From contig NZ_FPAF01000009.1 in NCBI RefSeq assembly GCF_900116295.1, forward strand, positions 49,097-113,096: a DNA stretch of 64,000 nt, given 5' to 3'. The DNA is from Bacillus sp. 103mf. GTDB lineage: Bacteria; Bacillota; Bacilli; Bacillales; Bacillaceae_G. Both the position numbers and the translations under genes were made by a program. Position 1 is the first letter of the stretch. Each line of letters begins with the position of its first letter. Under the pieces are notes generated by a model. The model did not search any database. It was not told the DNA's origin and saw only the letters and a list, made by a program, of their open reading frames with translations. Shown piece by piece: positions 18,792-27,905 of the stretch.

Positions 18792-20414
18792 TTAGAAAAT
18801 ATGGAATGCAGCGTTAAGTTGAAGTAAGCTAATAATGAATAAGAAGATTAAGCTATATTTTATTGTTATTTTAAATAGTTCTGATTCTTTACCAACTATT
18901 CCAACTGCCGCGCAAGCTACAGCAACTGATTGTGGTGATACCATTTTTGCCATTGTACCGCCTACTACGTTTAATGCAACGAGAGTAGAAGGAACGATAT
19001 CTAATTGAGCGGCTGTAACAGCTTGAAGAGGTGCAAATAGAGAACCGCTGGATACTACAGAACCAGTTAAGAACACGCCAATCCAACCTAAGATTGGAGA
19101 AAGAATAGGGAATGCATCTCCAGTAGATGATAAAGCTAATCCAAGAGTTGAAGACATACCAGAATAGTTTGTTACATATGCTAATGCAATTACACTACAG
19201 ATTGTATAAATTGGTGTTTTTAACTCTTTTAATGTTTCAATAGTTAATTCTTTTACTAGCTTACCGCTTACACGGAATACAAGTAAAGATACGATAATTG
19301 CAAGTACAATTGCAGTAGTTGTTGATGAGAATACATCTAACTTAAAGATTGCTGGAAACGGTGTATTTGCTTTAACGATTGGCGCTGTTTTCATCACGTG
19401 ATTGTGCAGGCCAGGTACTTGAATATTCCATACTAAGCTACTTAATGTACCATTTGGAGCGAATAAGGCTTTTACTGCTTTTAAGTTAAAAATTGTTACA
19501 AATGCAGTTAAGAATACAAATGGTGACCAAGCGTATAAAATTTGTTTCATTGTATAACTATGTTTTTCTAGTTTATTTGTTTTTGCTTTTGTTGAAGATT
19601 TTGGTTGCCATACACGTAAGAATAATGCTAATGCGATCATGCTGACTACAGCTGCGAAAATATCAGTAAGTTCTGCACCAAGGAAATATGTTACAACGAA
19701 TTGAGTAAGAGCGAAAGAACCGCCGCTTACAATAATACCTTGCCAAGTTTCTTTAATTCCTTTGAAACCATCAACAATTGCGACAAGTAAGAATGGTAAG
19801 ACGAAACTAATAAATGGTAAAATTCCAACTGCATGACGACCAACAGTTAATGCGTCAAGTTGTGTTAATTGAGCAGGTACTGTAATTGGAATACCCATTG
19901 CACCCATCGCGCCCCCGGCAATGTTAGCAACTAAACATATACCCGCTGCTTTTAATGGATCAAATCCCATACCTACAAGTAATGCTGCTGTAATAGCAAC
20001 TGGTACACCAAAACCTGCTGCACCTTCTAAGAAAGCACCGAAAGAATAAGCAATCAATAATACTTGAAGACGAGGGTCGCTTGTAATGCTAGAAATGCTA
20101 TCGCGAATAACGTTAAATTGTTCAGTTTTTACAGTTAGTTTGTAAAGAAAAATTGCTGCGATAACAATTGTACAAATTGGATAAAATCCAGCGGCTACAC
20201 CGAAGGCAGCGGAGGATACGGCCATAGTTGCTGGCATTTTATAGACAAATATAGAAAGAATGATAGCTAAAATAACACTATAAAATCCAGATATGTATCC
20301 TTTCATTTTAAAGATTGTTAAACATAATACGAAAAATAAAATTGGTATTGCGGCTACAAGTGCTGATAGCCAAATATTGTGTAATGGGTCATAAATTTGT
20401 GTCCATGTATTCAT
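18792..20414 (-). CDS. lctP: L-lactate permease
   Basis: This 540-residue integral membrane protein of the LctP family moves lactate with protons. Landmarks are GAFLEGAAGFGVPVAITAALL and, further on, NIAGGAMGAMGIPITVPAQL; about twelve or more hydrophobic segments run the full length. Two sites matching the Rex operator lie 26-64 bases upstream of the start, so it should be repressed by Rex when the NADH/NAD ratio is low and come on during fermentation. It is a single gene. Confidence 0.93.
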   Translation of the reverse strand: MNTWTQIYDPLHNIWLSALVAAIPILFFVLCLTIFKMKGYISGFYSVILAIILSIFVYKMPATMAVSSAAFGVAAGFYPICTIVIAAIFLYKLTVKTEQFNVIRDSISSITSDPRLQVLLIAYSFGAFLEGAAGFGVPVAITAALLVGMGFDPLKAAGICLVANIAGGAMGAMGIPITVPAQLTQLDALTVGRHAVGILPFISFVLPFLLVAIVDGFKGIKETWQGIIVSGGSFALTQFVVTYFLGAELTDIFAAVVSMIALALFLRVWQPKSSTKAKTNKLEKHSYTMKQILYAWSPFVFLTAFVTIFNLKAVKALFAPNGTLSSLVWNIQVPGLHNHVMKTAPIVKANTPFPAIFKLDVFSSTTTAIVLAIIVSLLVFRVSGKLVKELTIETLKELKTPIYTICSVIALAYVTNYSGMSSTLGLALSSTGDAFPILSPILGWIGVFLTGSVVSSGSLFAPLQAVTAAQLDIVPSTLVALNVVGGTMAKMVSPQSVAVACAAVGIVGKESELFKITIKYSLIFLFIISLLQLNAAFHIF

Positions 20415-20439
20415 AATTGCGACATCTCCTATATATAGT

Positions 20440-20478
20440 CTGTGAATTTATTCACAAAAATTGTGAAGTATTTCACAA
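20440..20478 (-). promoter_or_regulatory. two Rex operators upstream of lctP
   Basis: TTGTGAAGTATTTCACAA at 20461-20478 is a perfect match to the Rex consensus TTGTGAA-N4-TTCACAA. CTGTGAATTTATTCACAA at 20440-20457 differs only at its first base. The two are three bases apart and lie upstream of lctP, whose product is a classic Rex-controlled fermentation function. Confidence 0.88.
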
Positions 20479-20988
20479 TCAAATTACATTTTTAGTATAG
20501 TCCCCTTAATCACTATTGTCAACTTGGTAAAGTGTAATTATTACATAGAATCTGTAACTGTAAAAATTCCGCTACATTTTATGAAGAAATTGGGAGGAAT
20601 AAAGGGATTAATATACAGCAAAGAGTGTATACGGATAGGATATGTTATCTGTTGTTTATATATTCTTGTATAATTTTTAGCTCTCTGCTATACATTTCAG
20701 AGATGTGCTTAATTAAATATAAGAATCATGAGGGGATACAAAAAAATATAACAAAAATGTTGAGAAATTTATTTTTGAAAGCAATGAACAGCCTTGTAGA
20801 TACTTTGCTTTTTCTCTAAGTCGTATAGTATAATATTCAAACATCAAAAGAGAGTTTTCTCTCTATATAAAGGAGGAATGTGGTTTTTATTATAGGAAGT
20901 TATTGGATATAGAATGGAATAACGAATAAGAAATATAAAAATAAAACATGTATAAATATAAAATAAGTAGAAAAAATGAGGGGAAAAT
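20479..20988. other. gene-poor spacer
   Basis: About 500 bases between the Rex sites and the ArsR-type gene. It is AT-rich. A 64-codon frame (20625-20819) has no ribosome site and no recognisable features. An AAGGAGGAATG near 20870 leads only to a short frame closing after a few codons. Confidence 0.5.
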
Positions 20989-21276
20989 ATGTATCAAAAT
21001 CAATTTGATTGTCGTATTTCAGAAGAAGATGTACAAATGTTACGAGCACTAGCTCATCCGCTTCGTCTTCGTCTTGTAATGGAACTAGTGCAGCGTGGAA
21101 TTTGTAATGTAACACAGTTGCAGGAAGTATTAGAAATTCCACAATCTACAGTATCACAACATTTAACAAAATTAAAGCAGAATAAAGTTGTCCGTTTTGA
21201 AAGACGTGGTTTAGAAGTATATTATGAAGTGCACAATGAGAAAGTAAATAAAATTTTAAAAACATTATTTTCTTAA
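20989..21276 (+). CDS. ArsR-family regulator, PagR-like
   Basis: The 95-residue product is a compact winged helix. ALAHPLRLRLVMELVQRG begins the core and IPQSTVSQHLTKLKQNKVV is the recognition helix region. It closely resembles B. anthracis PagR and its chromosomal paralogues in the overall pattern MRLKIV, PQSTVSQHL and GLEVYY. There is no CVC or other clear metal motif in the DNA-reading helix, so it may not sense metal. The ATG follows GAGGGGAAA. No target gene adjoins it on the same strand; a terminator follows at 21294-21330. Confidence 0.85.
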   Translation: MYQNQFDCRISEEDVQMLRALAHPLRLRLVMELVQRGICNVTQLQEVLEIPQSTVSQHLTKLKQNKVVRFERRGLEVYYEVHNEKVNKILKTLFS

Positions 21277-21293
21277 AATTGAAATATTATGCA

Positions 21294-21330
21294 AAAAATA
21301 GGTATGTACTTGTACATACCTATTTTTTTA
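21294..21330. terminator. terminator after the ArsR gene
   Basis: A 16-bp stem (21294-21309 with 21312-21327) with a two-base loop, flanked by A and T tracts. Confidence 0.85.
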
Positions 21331-21450
21331 TCCTGCATTAACGCGCAGCAAGACCCCTATCTCAAGATTGAGAGGGGAGCAAAGAAGATAGGTGGGGGAT
21401 AACTGCTGGCATGCGCCCGCTATTCGCAGATAGTGAGACTTTATCTCCAG
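21329..21450. repeat. family A repeat, diverged copy A2
   Basis: Begins TATCCTGCATTAACGCGC and carries GACCCCTATCTCAAGATT, GCAAAGAAGATAGGTGGGGG and TAACTGCTGGC. After that the order is disturbed: a second piece of the left end (CCCGCTATTCGCAGATAGTGAGAC) is joined on, so the right hairpins are missing. Confidence 0.65.
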
Positions 21451-21531
21451 ATTGTTGAGAAATAAAGAGAGAGGCGAGGATAAAATTCATTCAGACACGG
21501 CAATATAAAAAAGAATAAGGAGGGAATGATA

Positions 21532-21711
21532 ATGGATATAAAGCGAGTAAAACAAATTTTATCATCATCAAGTAGAATTGACGTTACATATCACGGTGTG
21601 CCTGTTTGGATTGAAAGCTGTGATGAGACAAATGGGCTTGCGAATGTGCACGATATAAAAACACCACATGACACAGTACAAGTAGACATCACTACATTAG
21701 AAGAGCATTAA
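21532..21711 (+). CDS. sspH: small acid-soluble spore protein H
   Basis: The 59-residue product matches the H-type minor spore protein ([18 protein letters not shown] at the N-terminus, [12 protein letters not shown] in the middle). These proteins accumulate in the core of the dormant spore and are made in the forespore. An AAGGAGGG site lies 7 bases before the ATG at 21532; an ATG at 21526 is too close to it. The length equals that of B. subtilis SspH. It is a single gene ending in a perfect hairpin. Confidence 0.92.
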   Translation: MDIKRVKQILSSSSRIDVTYHGVPVWIESCDETNGLANVHDIKTPHDTVQVDITTLEEH

Positions 21712-21739
21712 AAAAAGCGGAGAAATTTCTCCGCTTTTT
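21712..21739. terminator. terminator after sspH
   Basis: A 28-bp perfect palindrome (21712-21725 with 21726-21739) flanked by A and T tracts. It is shared with the convergent peptide transporter gene. Confidence 0.85.
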
Positions 21740-21743
21740 ACAT

Positions 21744-23141
21744 TTATTCCATCATATGTGCAATTTTCTTAGAGAACATAAGAAGTATTAAACCTAATAC
21801 AATAACGATAATACCAATGCTTGAGAATACTTCTAAATAACCTAAAGATTGTGTGTAAGCTGCTAAGATACCTGATAGCTTATTAGCAAAACCACTACCA
21901 GCTAACCATACACCCATTAATAAAGAAGTTAATTTTACAGGTGCAATTTTAGTTACCATTGATAGGCCGATAGGTGATAGGAACAATTCACCTATTGTAT
22001 GGAACATATATGTGATAACAATAAACAGTAAGCTAGCCTTTGTTGTAATATGAGCTTCGTCACTTCCTGTTTTTAAAACTGCTAATGTTAATGCAAGATA
22101 ACCGACACCTAACAGAATCATACCAAGTGCCATTTTTGTTGGAACTTTTAAATCACCGTGTTTCGTCTTAGATAATTTAGCCCATAATGCAGATACAAGT
22201 GGTGCTAATAAAACGATAAATCCTGGGTTAACAGATTGGAACCAAGATGTTGGAATTTCCCATCCGAAAATAGTACGATCAACAAACTTATCTGTATAAA
22301 GAGTAAAAGAACTACCTGCTTGTTCAAAGCCTGCCCAGAAGAAGACAACGAAGCAAGTTAAAATAATAATTGCCCAAGTACGGTTTTTTTCTTGTTTTGT
22401 TAAAGGTTTTTTCTCAATAGCTTTTGCATTTTTGTCTTTTGATTTTTTACCTACAACTTTTGTTCCCGCATCACCAAGGTAACGAGGAGCTAATAGGTTA
22501 AAGAAAATCTGACCGACAATCATACCGATACAAGCAGCCAAGAACCCATATTTATAACCCATAACCATAACGCCATTAACGCTTGTTTTAAAGAAATCTT
22601 CTGCTAGGAAACCGCAAACAAGTGGTGCAAAGAAAGCTCCTAAATTGATACCCATGTAGAAGATTGTGAAAGCACTGTCACGGCGTGGATCATTTTCACT
22701 GTATAGTTCACCTAATAGAGTAGAGATATTTGGTTTAAAGAATCCATTACCAATAACTAATAATCCTAATCCTAAATAAAGTCCAGTTGTTGTATTCATT
22801 GAGAACAGAACAAAGTTCCCAATTGCCATAACAATACCGCCAAGAGTAATTGCAAGACGTCTTGGGATAAAGTGGTCAGTTAACCATCCACCAATAATTG
22901 GTGTGAAATATACAAGCATTGTAAATGTACCAAAAAGTTGTACAGCGTCTGCTTTATCAAATCCTAAACCACCACTAACAGCAGCAGTTGTTAAATAAAG
23001 AACTAAAAGACCACGCATTCCGTAGTAACTAAATCTTTCCCATGCTTCTGTTAAGAACAACAAATATAATCCCGGAGGATGTTTCTTTTTTTGTTGTTGT
23101 TCTCCAGCTTTGTCTAACTTCACAGCTGCATCCATTTTCAT
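21744..23141 (-). CDS. dtpT: POT-family di/tripeptide:proton symporter
   Basis: This 465-residue membrane protein imports di- and tripeptides with protons. Family landmarks are EAWERFSYYGMRGLLVLYL near the N-terminus (the ExxERFxYY motif), PIIGGWLTDHFIPRR, and FYMGINLGAFFAPLVCGFL (the PTR2 signature). About 12-14 membrane segments are visible. The ATG is preceded by AGGAGGAATG-type sequence. A lone gene. Confidence 0.92.
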   Translation of the reverse strand: MKMDAAVKLDKAGEQQQKKKHPPGLYLLFLTEAWERFSYYGMRGLLVLYLTTAAVSGGLGFDKADAVQLFGTFTMLVYFTPIIGGWLTDHFIPRRLAITLGGIVMAIGNFVLFSMNTTTGLYLGLGLLVIGNGFFKPNISTLLGELYSENDPRRDSAFTIFYMGINLGAFFAPLVCGFLAEDFFKTSVNGVMVMGYKYGFLAACIGMIVGQIFFNLLAPRYLGDAGTKVVGKKSKDKNAKAIEKKPLTKQEKNRTWAIIILTCFVVFFWAGFEQAGSSFTLYTDKFVDRTIFGWEIPTSWFQSVNPGFIVLLAPLVSALWAKLSKTKHGDLKVPTKMALGMILLGVGYLALTLAVLKTGSDEAHITTKASLLFIVITYMFHTIGELFLSPIGLSMVTKIAPVKLTSLLMGVWLAGSGFANKLSGILAAYTQSLGYLEVFSSIGIIVIVLGLILLMFSKKIAHMME

Positions 23142-23537
23142 TCCTCCTAATCTTGTTCAACGGATATTTATGTAATCATTTTAATTTACAAAATATTTAG
23201 AAGTCAATAGAATTATATGGAAATAGAATAAAAAATTTTGTAAATTCTGTGAAAACTGTTTCCGTTATCATATTTTTCCCTTGAAAAATTTAAAATAAGC
23301 GTTTTCAAGAGTATTCTTTCTCGTCTGAAAAGAGTGTAAAATAATAACTAATCTGAAAATTTTAACTAAACAAATTTTTCTAATATACTAAACTATTCTT
23401 TTTAATACTTTTAGAATATAACATATTTTGCATAAGAATACAAAATAAAAAACAACTCTTGTATGCTAGAGTTGTTTTTTACTAAGTATAAATTAAGAGG
23501 TGAAAACTACCAATTTACACCATTTTAATAAGATATT
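23142..23537. other. AT-rich spacer with a hairpin
   Basis: The stretch holds the upstream region of dtpT and, at 23447-23480, a 13-bp perfect stem with A/T tracts that can end transcription on either strand. No gene is seen. Confidence 0.6.
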
Positions 23538-23596
23538 TTATCCTGCTATTAGTAGGGGTGAAGAGCTCCTACTGATGGAAGTTTCACTTTATTTTA
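23538..23596. repeat. family A repeat, internally deleted copy A3
   Basis: Only the left end (TATCCTGCTATTAGTAGG) and the right end (CTACTGATGGAAGTTTCACTT) remain. The flanking TTTAT supplies the stop codon of the convergent binding-protein gene at 23589-23591. Confidence 0.7.
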
Positions 23597-24554
23597 CAAA
23601 TCGTTTTTCAATGTCATCTAGCATCAAGTTCGCAGCCATTACACCGCCAGCTGTATTCCAAATGACATCGTCAACTTTGTATACTTTACCATTTTTGGAA
23701 GCATTTAAGTTTTTGAATAGAGGATCGTTGATATATTCTTTTTCTAATTCAGAACCTTTCTTTTCATTACCTTTATCATATGTGAAGTAGAAGATGATAT
23801 CGCCATCCATTGCAGGAATGCGCTCTTTAGATACATTGCGTTCTGCAAAGTCATTTTTATTTTGATCACCAGGACGTTTGAAACTAAGTTCTTTTAAAAT
23901 AACACCAGAGAATGTATCTCCGTGATAAATACGAACATCACCAGGCATAAAGCGAACCATAGAAATTTCTTGATTTACTTTATCTCCAAGTTTACCTTTT
24001 AAGTCTGTTATACGTTTGTCGTAATCAGCTAGTACCTTTTGACCTTCTTTTTCTTTATTTACTGCTTTTGCATAAAGTTTAAAGTTATCTTTCCATTCAC
24101 CGCGTAGTGTTTCTGAGAAAACAGTAGGAGCAATGCCTTTTAATTGCTCGTATATTTTTTCGTGACGCAGTTTGTTACCAATAATTAAGTCGGGTTTTAA
24201 TGAAGCAATTGCTTCTACATTGGGTTGAAGCTCGGTACCGACAGTTTTTACATTTTTCAGTTTGTCCTTCGTATGTGGATACCATGGGTTACCGGTAGGT
24301 GATTCAGCAGCACCGATTGGTGTTACACCAAGGGTAAGTAAAGCTTCTGTTCCTTCATTTGTTAAAACAACGACACGCTTTGGATTAGCAGGAACTTCTG
24401 TTTTACCCATTGCATGTTCTACAGTAATCATTTCTTTCTTTTCTTCTTTTTTAGGCTCAGCTTTGTTATCTGATTTCCCACATGCCCCTAAAAGAAGGGT
24501 AAATGATAACACGAATACAAATAATGCAAATGATTTTTGCTTGATGAAATTCAT
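23589..24554 (-). CDS. iron-siderophore ABC transporter binding lipoprotein
   Basis: The 321-residue product is a type III periplasmic-binding-fold lipoprotein, lipobox LLLGAC with C25 as the lipidated residue. The mature part begins with KRVVVLTNEGTEALLTLGV and VEAIASLKPDLIIGNK, the standard start of siderophore-binding proteins. It resembles Bacillus YfiY, which takes hydroxamate/citrate types, but the ligand cannot be read from sequence. The ATG at 24554 has GGGGGAT upstream; an earlier frame extension has none. It is divergent from the two permeases and ATPase of the same importer, with Fur-like boxes in the shared spacer. Confidence 0.9.
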   Translation of the reverse strand: MNFIKQKSFALFVFVLSFTLLLGACGKSDNKAEPKKEEKKEMITVEHAMGKTEVPANPKRVVVLTNEGTEALLTLGVTPIGAAESPTGNPWYPHTKDKLKNVKTVGTELQPNVEAIASLKPDLIIGNKLRHEKIYEQLKGIAPTVFSETLRGEWKDNFKLYAKAVNKEKEGQKVLADYDKRITDLKGKLGDKVNQEISMVRFMPGDVRIYHGDTFSGVILKELSFKRPGDQNKNDFAERNVSKERIPAMDGDIIFYFTYDKGNEKKGSELEKEYINDPLFKNLNASKNGKVYKVDDVIWNTAGGVMAANLMLDDIEKRFVK

Positions 24555-24573
24555 TATGTATCCCCCTAGATAT

Positions 24574-24660
24574 TGAGAATCTTTTTCAATTAACAAGGTT
24601 GATATTAAGGTGTTATAACTAGATTGTCAATAGGTTCAATTGAAAATAATTATTACTATC
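24574..24660. promoter_or_regulatory. Fur-like boxes between divergent siderophore genes
   Basis: TGAGAATCTTTTTCA (24574-24588) and TGAAAATAATTATTA (24641-24655), the latter overlapping TAATTATTACTATCA, resemble the Bacillus Fur 7-1-7 core TGATAAT-N-ATTATCA. One lies close to each divergent gene, so iron repression in both directions is likely. Confidence 0.75.
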
Positions 24661-24728
24661 ATTGACGATGCGAATTAAGTTACAATACACTAACAACGTA
24701 TCATTATGTATTAAAGGAGAAACGCTGC

Positions 24729-25733
24729 ATGTTATTAAAAACAAATCAGGCAAAATGGGTTGGATTATTTGGTGGAATCATTGCAGTTATTGCTTGTATT
24801 TGGGGGAGTATTATTTTGGGATATACAAATACAAGTGGGAAATTAGCATTGGATGCTTTTTTCCATTTTAATGGTTCGAATGAACATATTATTATTCAAA
24901 ACGTACGTTTACCTCGTGCGCTTATTGCTGCTAGTGTCGGTGCTAGTTTAGCCATCGCTGGTTGCTTTATGCAAACTTTAACAAAAAATCCACTCGCTGC
25001 TCCGGATTTTATCGGATTAAACTCAGGTGCTGCCTTTTTTATTGTTGTAGCGATTGTTGTTTTTTCAATTTCATCTTTGTCAGCGTTTACGTGGATTGCC
25101 TTTTTAGGTGCAGCAGTTGCTGCCGCACTTGTATTTGCTTCTAGTTCTTTAGGAAAAGAAGGGACAACTCCTCTTAAGTTAACATTGGCAGGGGTAGCGA
25201 TAAGTGCTTTATTCTCTTCTTTAACACAGGGGCTGCTTGTTTTAAATGAAAAAGCGTTAGAAGAAGTATTGTTTTGGCTTGCTGGTTCTGTACAAGGTAG
25301 AAAGTTAGAAGTATTACAATCTGTATTTCCATATTTATTAGTTGGCTGGATTGCCTCTCTCCTGATGGCAGGGAAAGTGAATACGCTCATGATGGGAGAA
25401 GATGTAGCAAAAGGGCTAGGACAACGAACAGTGATGATGAAGGCACTTGTACTGCTTATTATTGTTTTATTGTCAGGTGGATCTGTTGCTGTTGCAGGAC
25501 CAATTGGATTTGTTGGAATTATTATCCCTCATTTCGCAAAAGCTCTTGTTGGTGTAGATCATCGCTGGAGAGTTCCGTATAGTGGATTGTTAGGTGCCAT
25601 TTTGTTATTACTTGCAGATATTGCTGCGAGGTATGTGATTATGCCACAAGAAGTACCAGTAGGGGTTATGACAGCATTTATTGGTGCACCATTCTTTATT
25701 TATATCGCACGTAAGAGAGGGCTTAGCAAATGA
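24729..25733 (+). CDS. FecCD-family siderophore permease 1
   Basis: This 334-residue membrane protein forms one half of the importer channel. Family landmarks are RLPRALIAASVGASLAIAG (the usual start of the conserved region), KNPLAAPDFIGLNSGAAF, and GPIGFVGIIIPHFAKALVG near the C-terminus, which contacts the ATPase. The ATG follows AAAGGAG by nine bases. The next gene overlaps by four bases (ATGA), which indicates coupled translation. Confidence 0.9.
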   Translation: MLLKTNQAKWVGLFGGIIAVIACIWGSIILGYTNTSGKLALDAFFHFNGSNEHIIIQNVRLPRALIAASVGASLAIAGCFMQTLTKNPLAAPDFIGLNSGAAFFIVVAIVVFSISSLSAFTWIAFLGAAVAAALVFASSSLGKEGTTPLKLTLAGVAISALFSSLTQGLLVLNEKALEEVLFWLAGSVQGRKLEVLQSVFPYLLVGWIASLLMAGKVNTLMMGEDVAKGLGQRTVMMKALVLLIIVLLSGGSVAVAGPIGFVGIIIPHFAKALVGVDHRWRVPYSGLLGAILLLLADIAARYVIMPQEVPVGVMTAFIGAPFFIYIARKRGLSK

Positions 25734-26788
25734 AGAAGTACATTCCGTTTCGTATAGGAAAAGACGGTCTCTCGTTTTTAATGTATAAACGAACTTGTCT
25801 CGTCTTGTTAAGTTTATTAGTTATTTTAATTGGATTATTTTTTGCAAGTGCGGGTCTGGGAGAGATGAAAATAGCTCCATATGATGTATGGCAAGCAATT
25901 ATCGGAAACGGTGATGCGATGTCTAATATGGTTGTAAATACGTTTCGTATGCCACGTATTCTCATTGCAATTCTCGTAGGAATAGCTCTTGCTGTAGCCG
26001 GATGTATTTTACAAGGGCTCGTTCGAAACCCGCTTGCTTCTCCTGATATTATTGGCATTACAGGTGGAGCAAGTGTAGCGGTTGTGTTATTCCTAGCTAT
26101 ATTTAGTGATAAAAACAATGCATTAACAGTAAGTATCCATTATATGCCACTGGCGGCCTTTATTGGGGCAACCATCGTTGCATTTTTTGTATATTTATTT
26201 GCGTGGAGAAATGATGGGTTATCGGCGATTAGTCTTGTTTTAATTGGTGTTGGGTTTTGGGCACTAACGAAAGCAGCAACAACATTATTCATGCTGCTAG
26301 CACCAATCTATCAAGCGAGCCAAGCCAATGTGTGGATTACCGGTACTGTTTACGGAGCTTCCTGGCAAAACGTAGGGGTGTTAGCACCTTGGGTTCTTAT
26401 TTTAACAGTGGTTGCATTTATAGCTGCTAGACATTTAAATGCACAAGAACTTGGTGATGATATTGCTACTGGACTTGGTATTCGTCTAACGAAATCACGT
26501 CTTTTCCTCTTGCTCCTTAGTACAGCGTTAATTGGAGGAGCGGTTGCCTTTGCAGGTGGAATCGGATTTGTTGGTTTAATGGCACCACATATTTCAAGAA
26601 GGTTAGTAGGTTCTTTATATGGTGCGTTAATTCCAGTAGCAGCTGTTGTAGGTGCGATTTTAGTACTTGCTGCAGATTTAATTGGGCGCACAGTCTTTGC
26701 TCCGCTTGAAGTGCCAGCAGGTGTATTTACATCAGCAATCGGTGCTCCATATTTTATTTATTTACTTTATAAAAGTCGAAATTCATAA
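25730..26788 (+). CDS. FecCD-family siderophore permease 2
   Basis: The 352-residue second half of the importer channel. Landmarks are RMPRILIAILVGIALAVAG, RNPLASPDIIGITGGAS and GGIGFVGLMAPHISRRLVG. It overlaps the first permease by four bases and is followed after 64 bases by the ATPase gene. Two non-identical permeases suggest a heterodimer as in FeuBC or YfiZ-YfhA. Confidence 0.9.
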   Translation: MKKYIPFRIGKDGLSFLMYKRTCLVLLSLLVILIGLFFASAGLGEMKIAPYDVWQAIIGNGDAMSNMVVNTFRMPRILIAILVGIALAVAGCILQGLVRNPLASPDIIGITGGASVAVVLFLAIFSDKNNALTVSIHYMPLAAFIGATIVAFFVYLFAWRNDGLSAISLVLIGVGFWALTKAATTLFMLLAPIYQASQANVWITGTVYGASWQNVGVLAPWVLILTVVAFIAARHLNAQELGDDIATGLGIRLTKSRLFLLLLSTALIGGAVAFAGGIGFVGLMAPHISRRLVGSLYGALIPVAAVVGAILVLAADLIGRTVFAPLEVPAGVFTSAIGAPYFIYLLYKSRNS

Positions 26789-26852
26789 AGGTAAAGAAAA
26801 AATATATAGATGATTTACTATCTATTAAAAAACGGAGTAAAGGAAGATAAAC

Positions 26853-27665
26853 ATGCAAAAAGCATTAGAAACAAAATCATTAACGTTGTCTTATGGTGAA
26901 ACAATTATTATTGATGAATTGGATTTAGAAATTCCAAAAGGGAAAATTTCGATTTTCATCGGTTCAAATGGCTGTGGGAAGTCTACTTTATTACGTTCAC
27001 TTGCACGTTTATTAAAACCAACATCTGGGGATATTTTATTAGGAGATCAAGTTATTCAAAATATGCAAACGAAGCAAATTGCTCGCCAGCTTGCGATTTT
27101 GCCACAAGGCCCACAAGCGCCAGAAGGAGTAACTGTTCTTCAGCTTGTTAAACAAGGACGTTATCCATATCAAACATGGTTAAAGCAATGGTCAAAGCAA
27201 GATGAAGAAATGATATGGAAAGCATTAGCTGCAACGGGGATGACTGAATTTGCAGAACGAGATGTTCATGCCCTTTCTGGTGGACAACGTCAGCGTGCAT
27301 GGATTGCAATGACACTTGCTCAGGATACAGATATCATTTTATTAGACGAGCCAACAACATATTTAGATATGACACATCAAATTGAAGTGCTTGATTTATT
27401 ATTTGAGTTAAATGAGAATGAGCAACGGACAATCATAATGGTGCTGCATGATTTAAATTTAGCTTGTCGTTATGCAGATCATATTGTAGCAATTCGTGAT
27501 AAACAAATTTATGCACAAGGCAAACCAGAAGATATTATTAATGATAAGCTTGTACGTGATGTTTTTCGCATGAATTGTGAAATTATAACAGACCCGTTAT
27601 TCGGTACACCGCTTTGTATCCCGCAAGGAAAGGGAAGACGTATACTTCCGCAAGCGGTTAATTAA
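26853..27665 (+). CDS. siderophore ABC transporter ATPase (FecE-like)
   Basis: The 270-residue ATPase drives the importer formed with the two upstream permeases and the divergent binding lipoprotein. Walker A is GSNGCGKST (37-45), the signature LSGGQRQR lies near residue 143, and Walker B with the catalytic Glu is IILLDEPTT. The ATG follows GGAGTAAAGGAAG. A family B repeat follows. Having the ATPase in the operon makes the importer complete, whereas in B. subtilis the shared ATPase YusV is encoded elsewhere. Confidence 0.92.
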   Translation: MQKALETKSLTLSYGETIIIDELDLEIPKGKISIFIGSNGCGKSTLLRSLARLLKPTSGDILLGDQVIQNMQTKQIARQLAILPQGPQAPEGVTVLQLVKQGRYPYQTWLKQWSKQDEEMIWKALAATGMTEFAERDVHALSGGQRQRAWIAMTLAQDTDIILLDEPTTYLDMTHQIEVLDLLFELNENEQRTIIMVLHDLNLACRYADHIVAIRDKQIYAQGKPEDIINDKLVRDVFRMNCEIITDPLFGTPLCIPQGKGRRILPQAVN

Positions 27666-27671
27666 AAGGAA

Positions 27672-27880
27672 AAATATATATAAATGCAAATTGAAAAACC
27701 GACATAAAACCCCCTTTTTTTAGGGGAGGACGAGAGTGTCTGGCCGCGCATAGGAGCGGTCAGGGCCTTTTCCTGCCACATGCCAGGTTTGAAACAAAAA
27801 GAGCAAGCAAGTGCAAGGCATGTTGTATTCTGCATAGCAGCGATTTGTGTGTTAAAAAATCAAAGTGGATTTATATATAT
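27672..27880. repeat. family B repeat, copy B2
   Basis: About 209 bp, same orientation as B1. Blocks GACATAAAACCCCC, GTGTCTGGCCGCGCATAG, GGTCAGGGCCTTTTCCTGCC and TATTCTGCATAGCAGCGA are present; the ends are TATATATA-type. Confidence 0.85.
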
Positions 27881-27905
27881 AAGGCGATGAATCAACATCG
27901 CCTTT

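Noticed and set aside
20625-20819. 64-codon plus-strand frame after lctP
   Set aside because: It has no ribosome site and no recognisable pattern, and its AT-rich composition gives chance frames.
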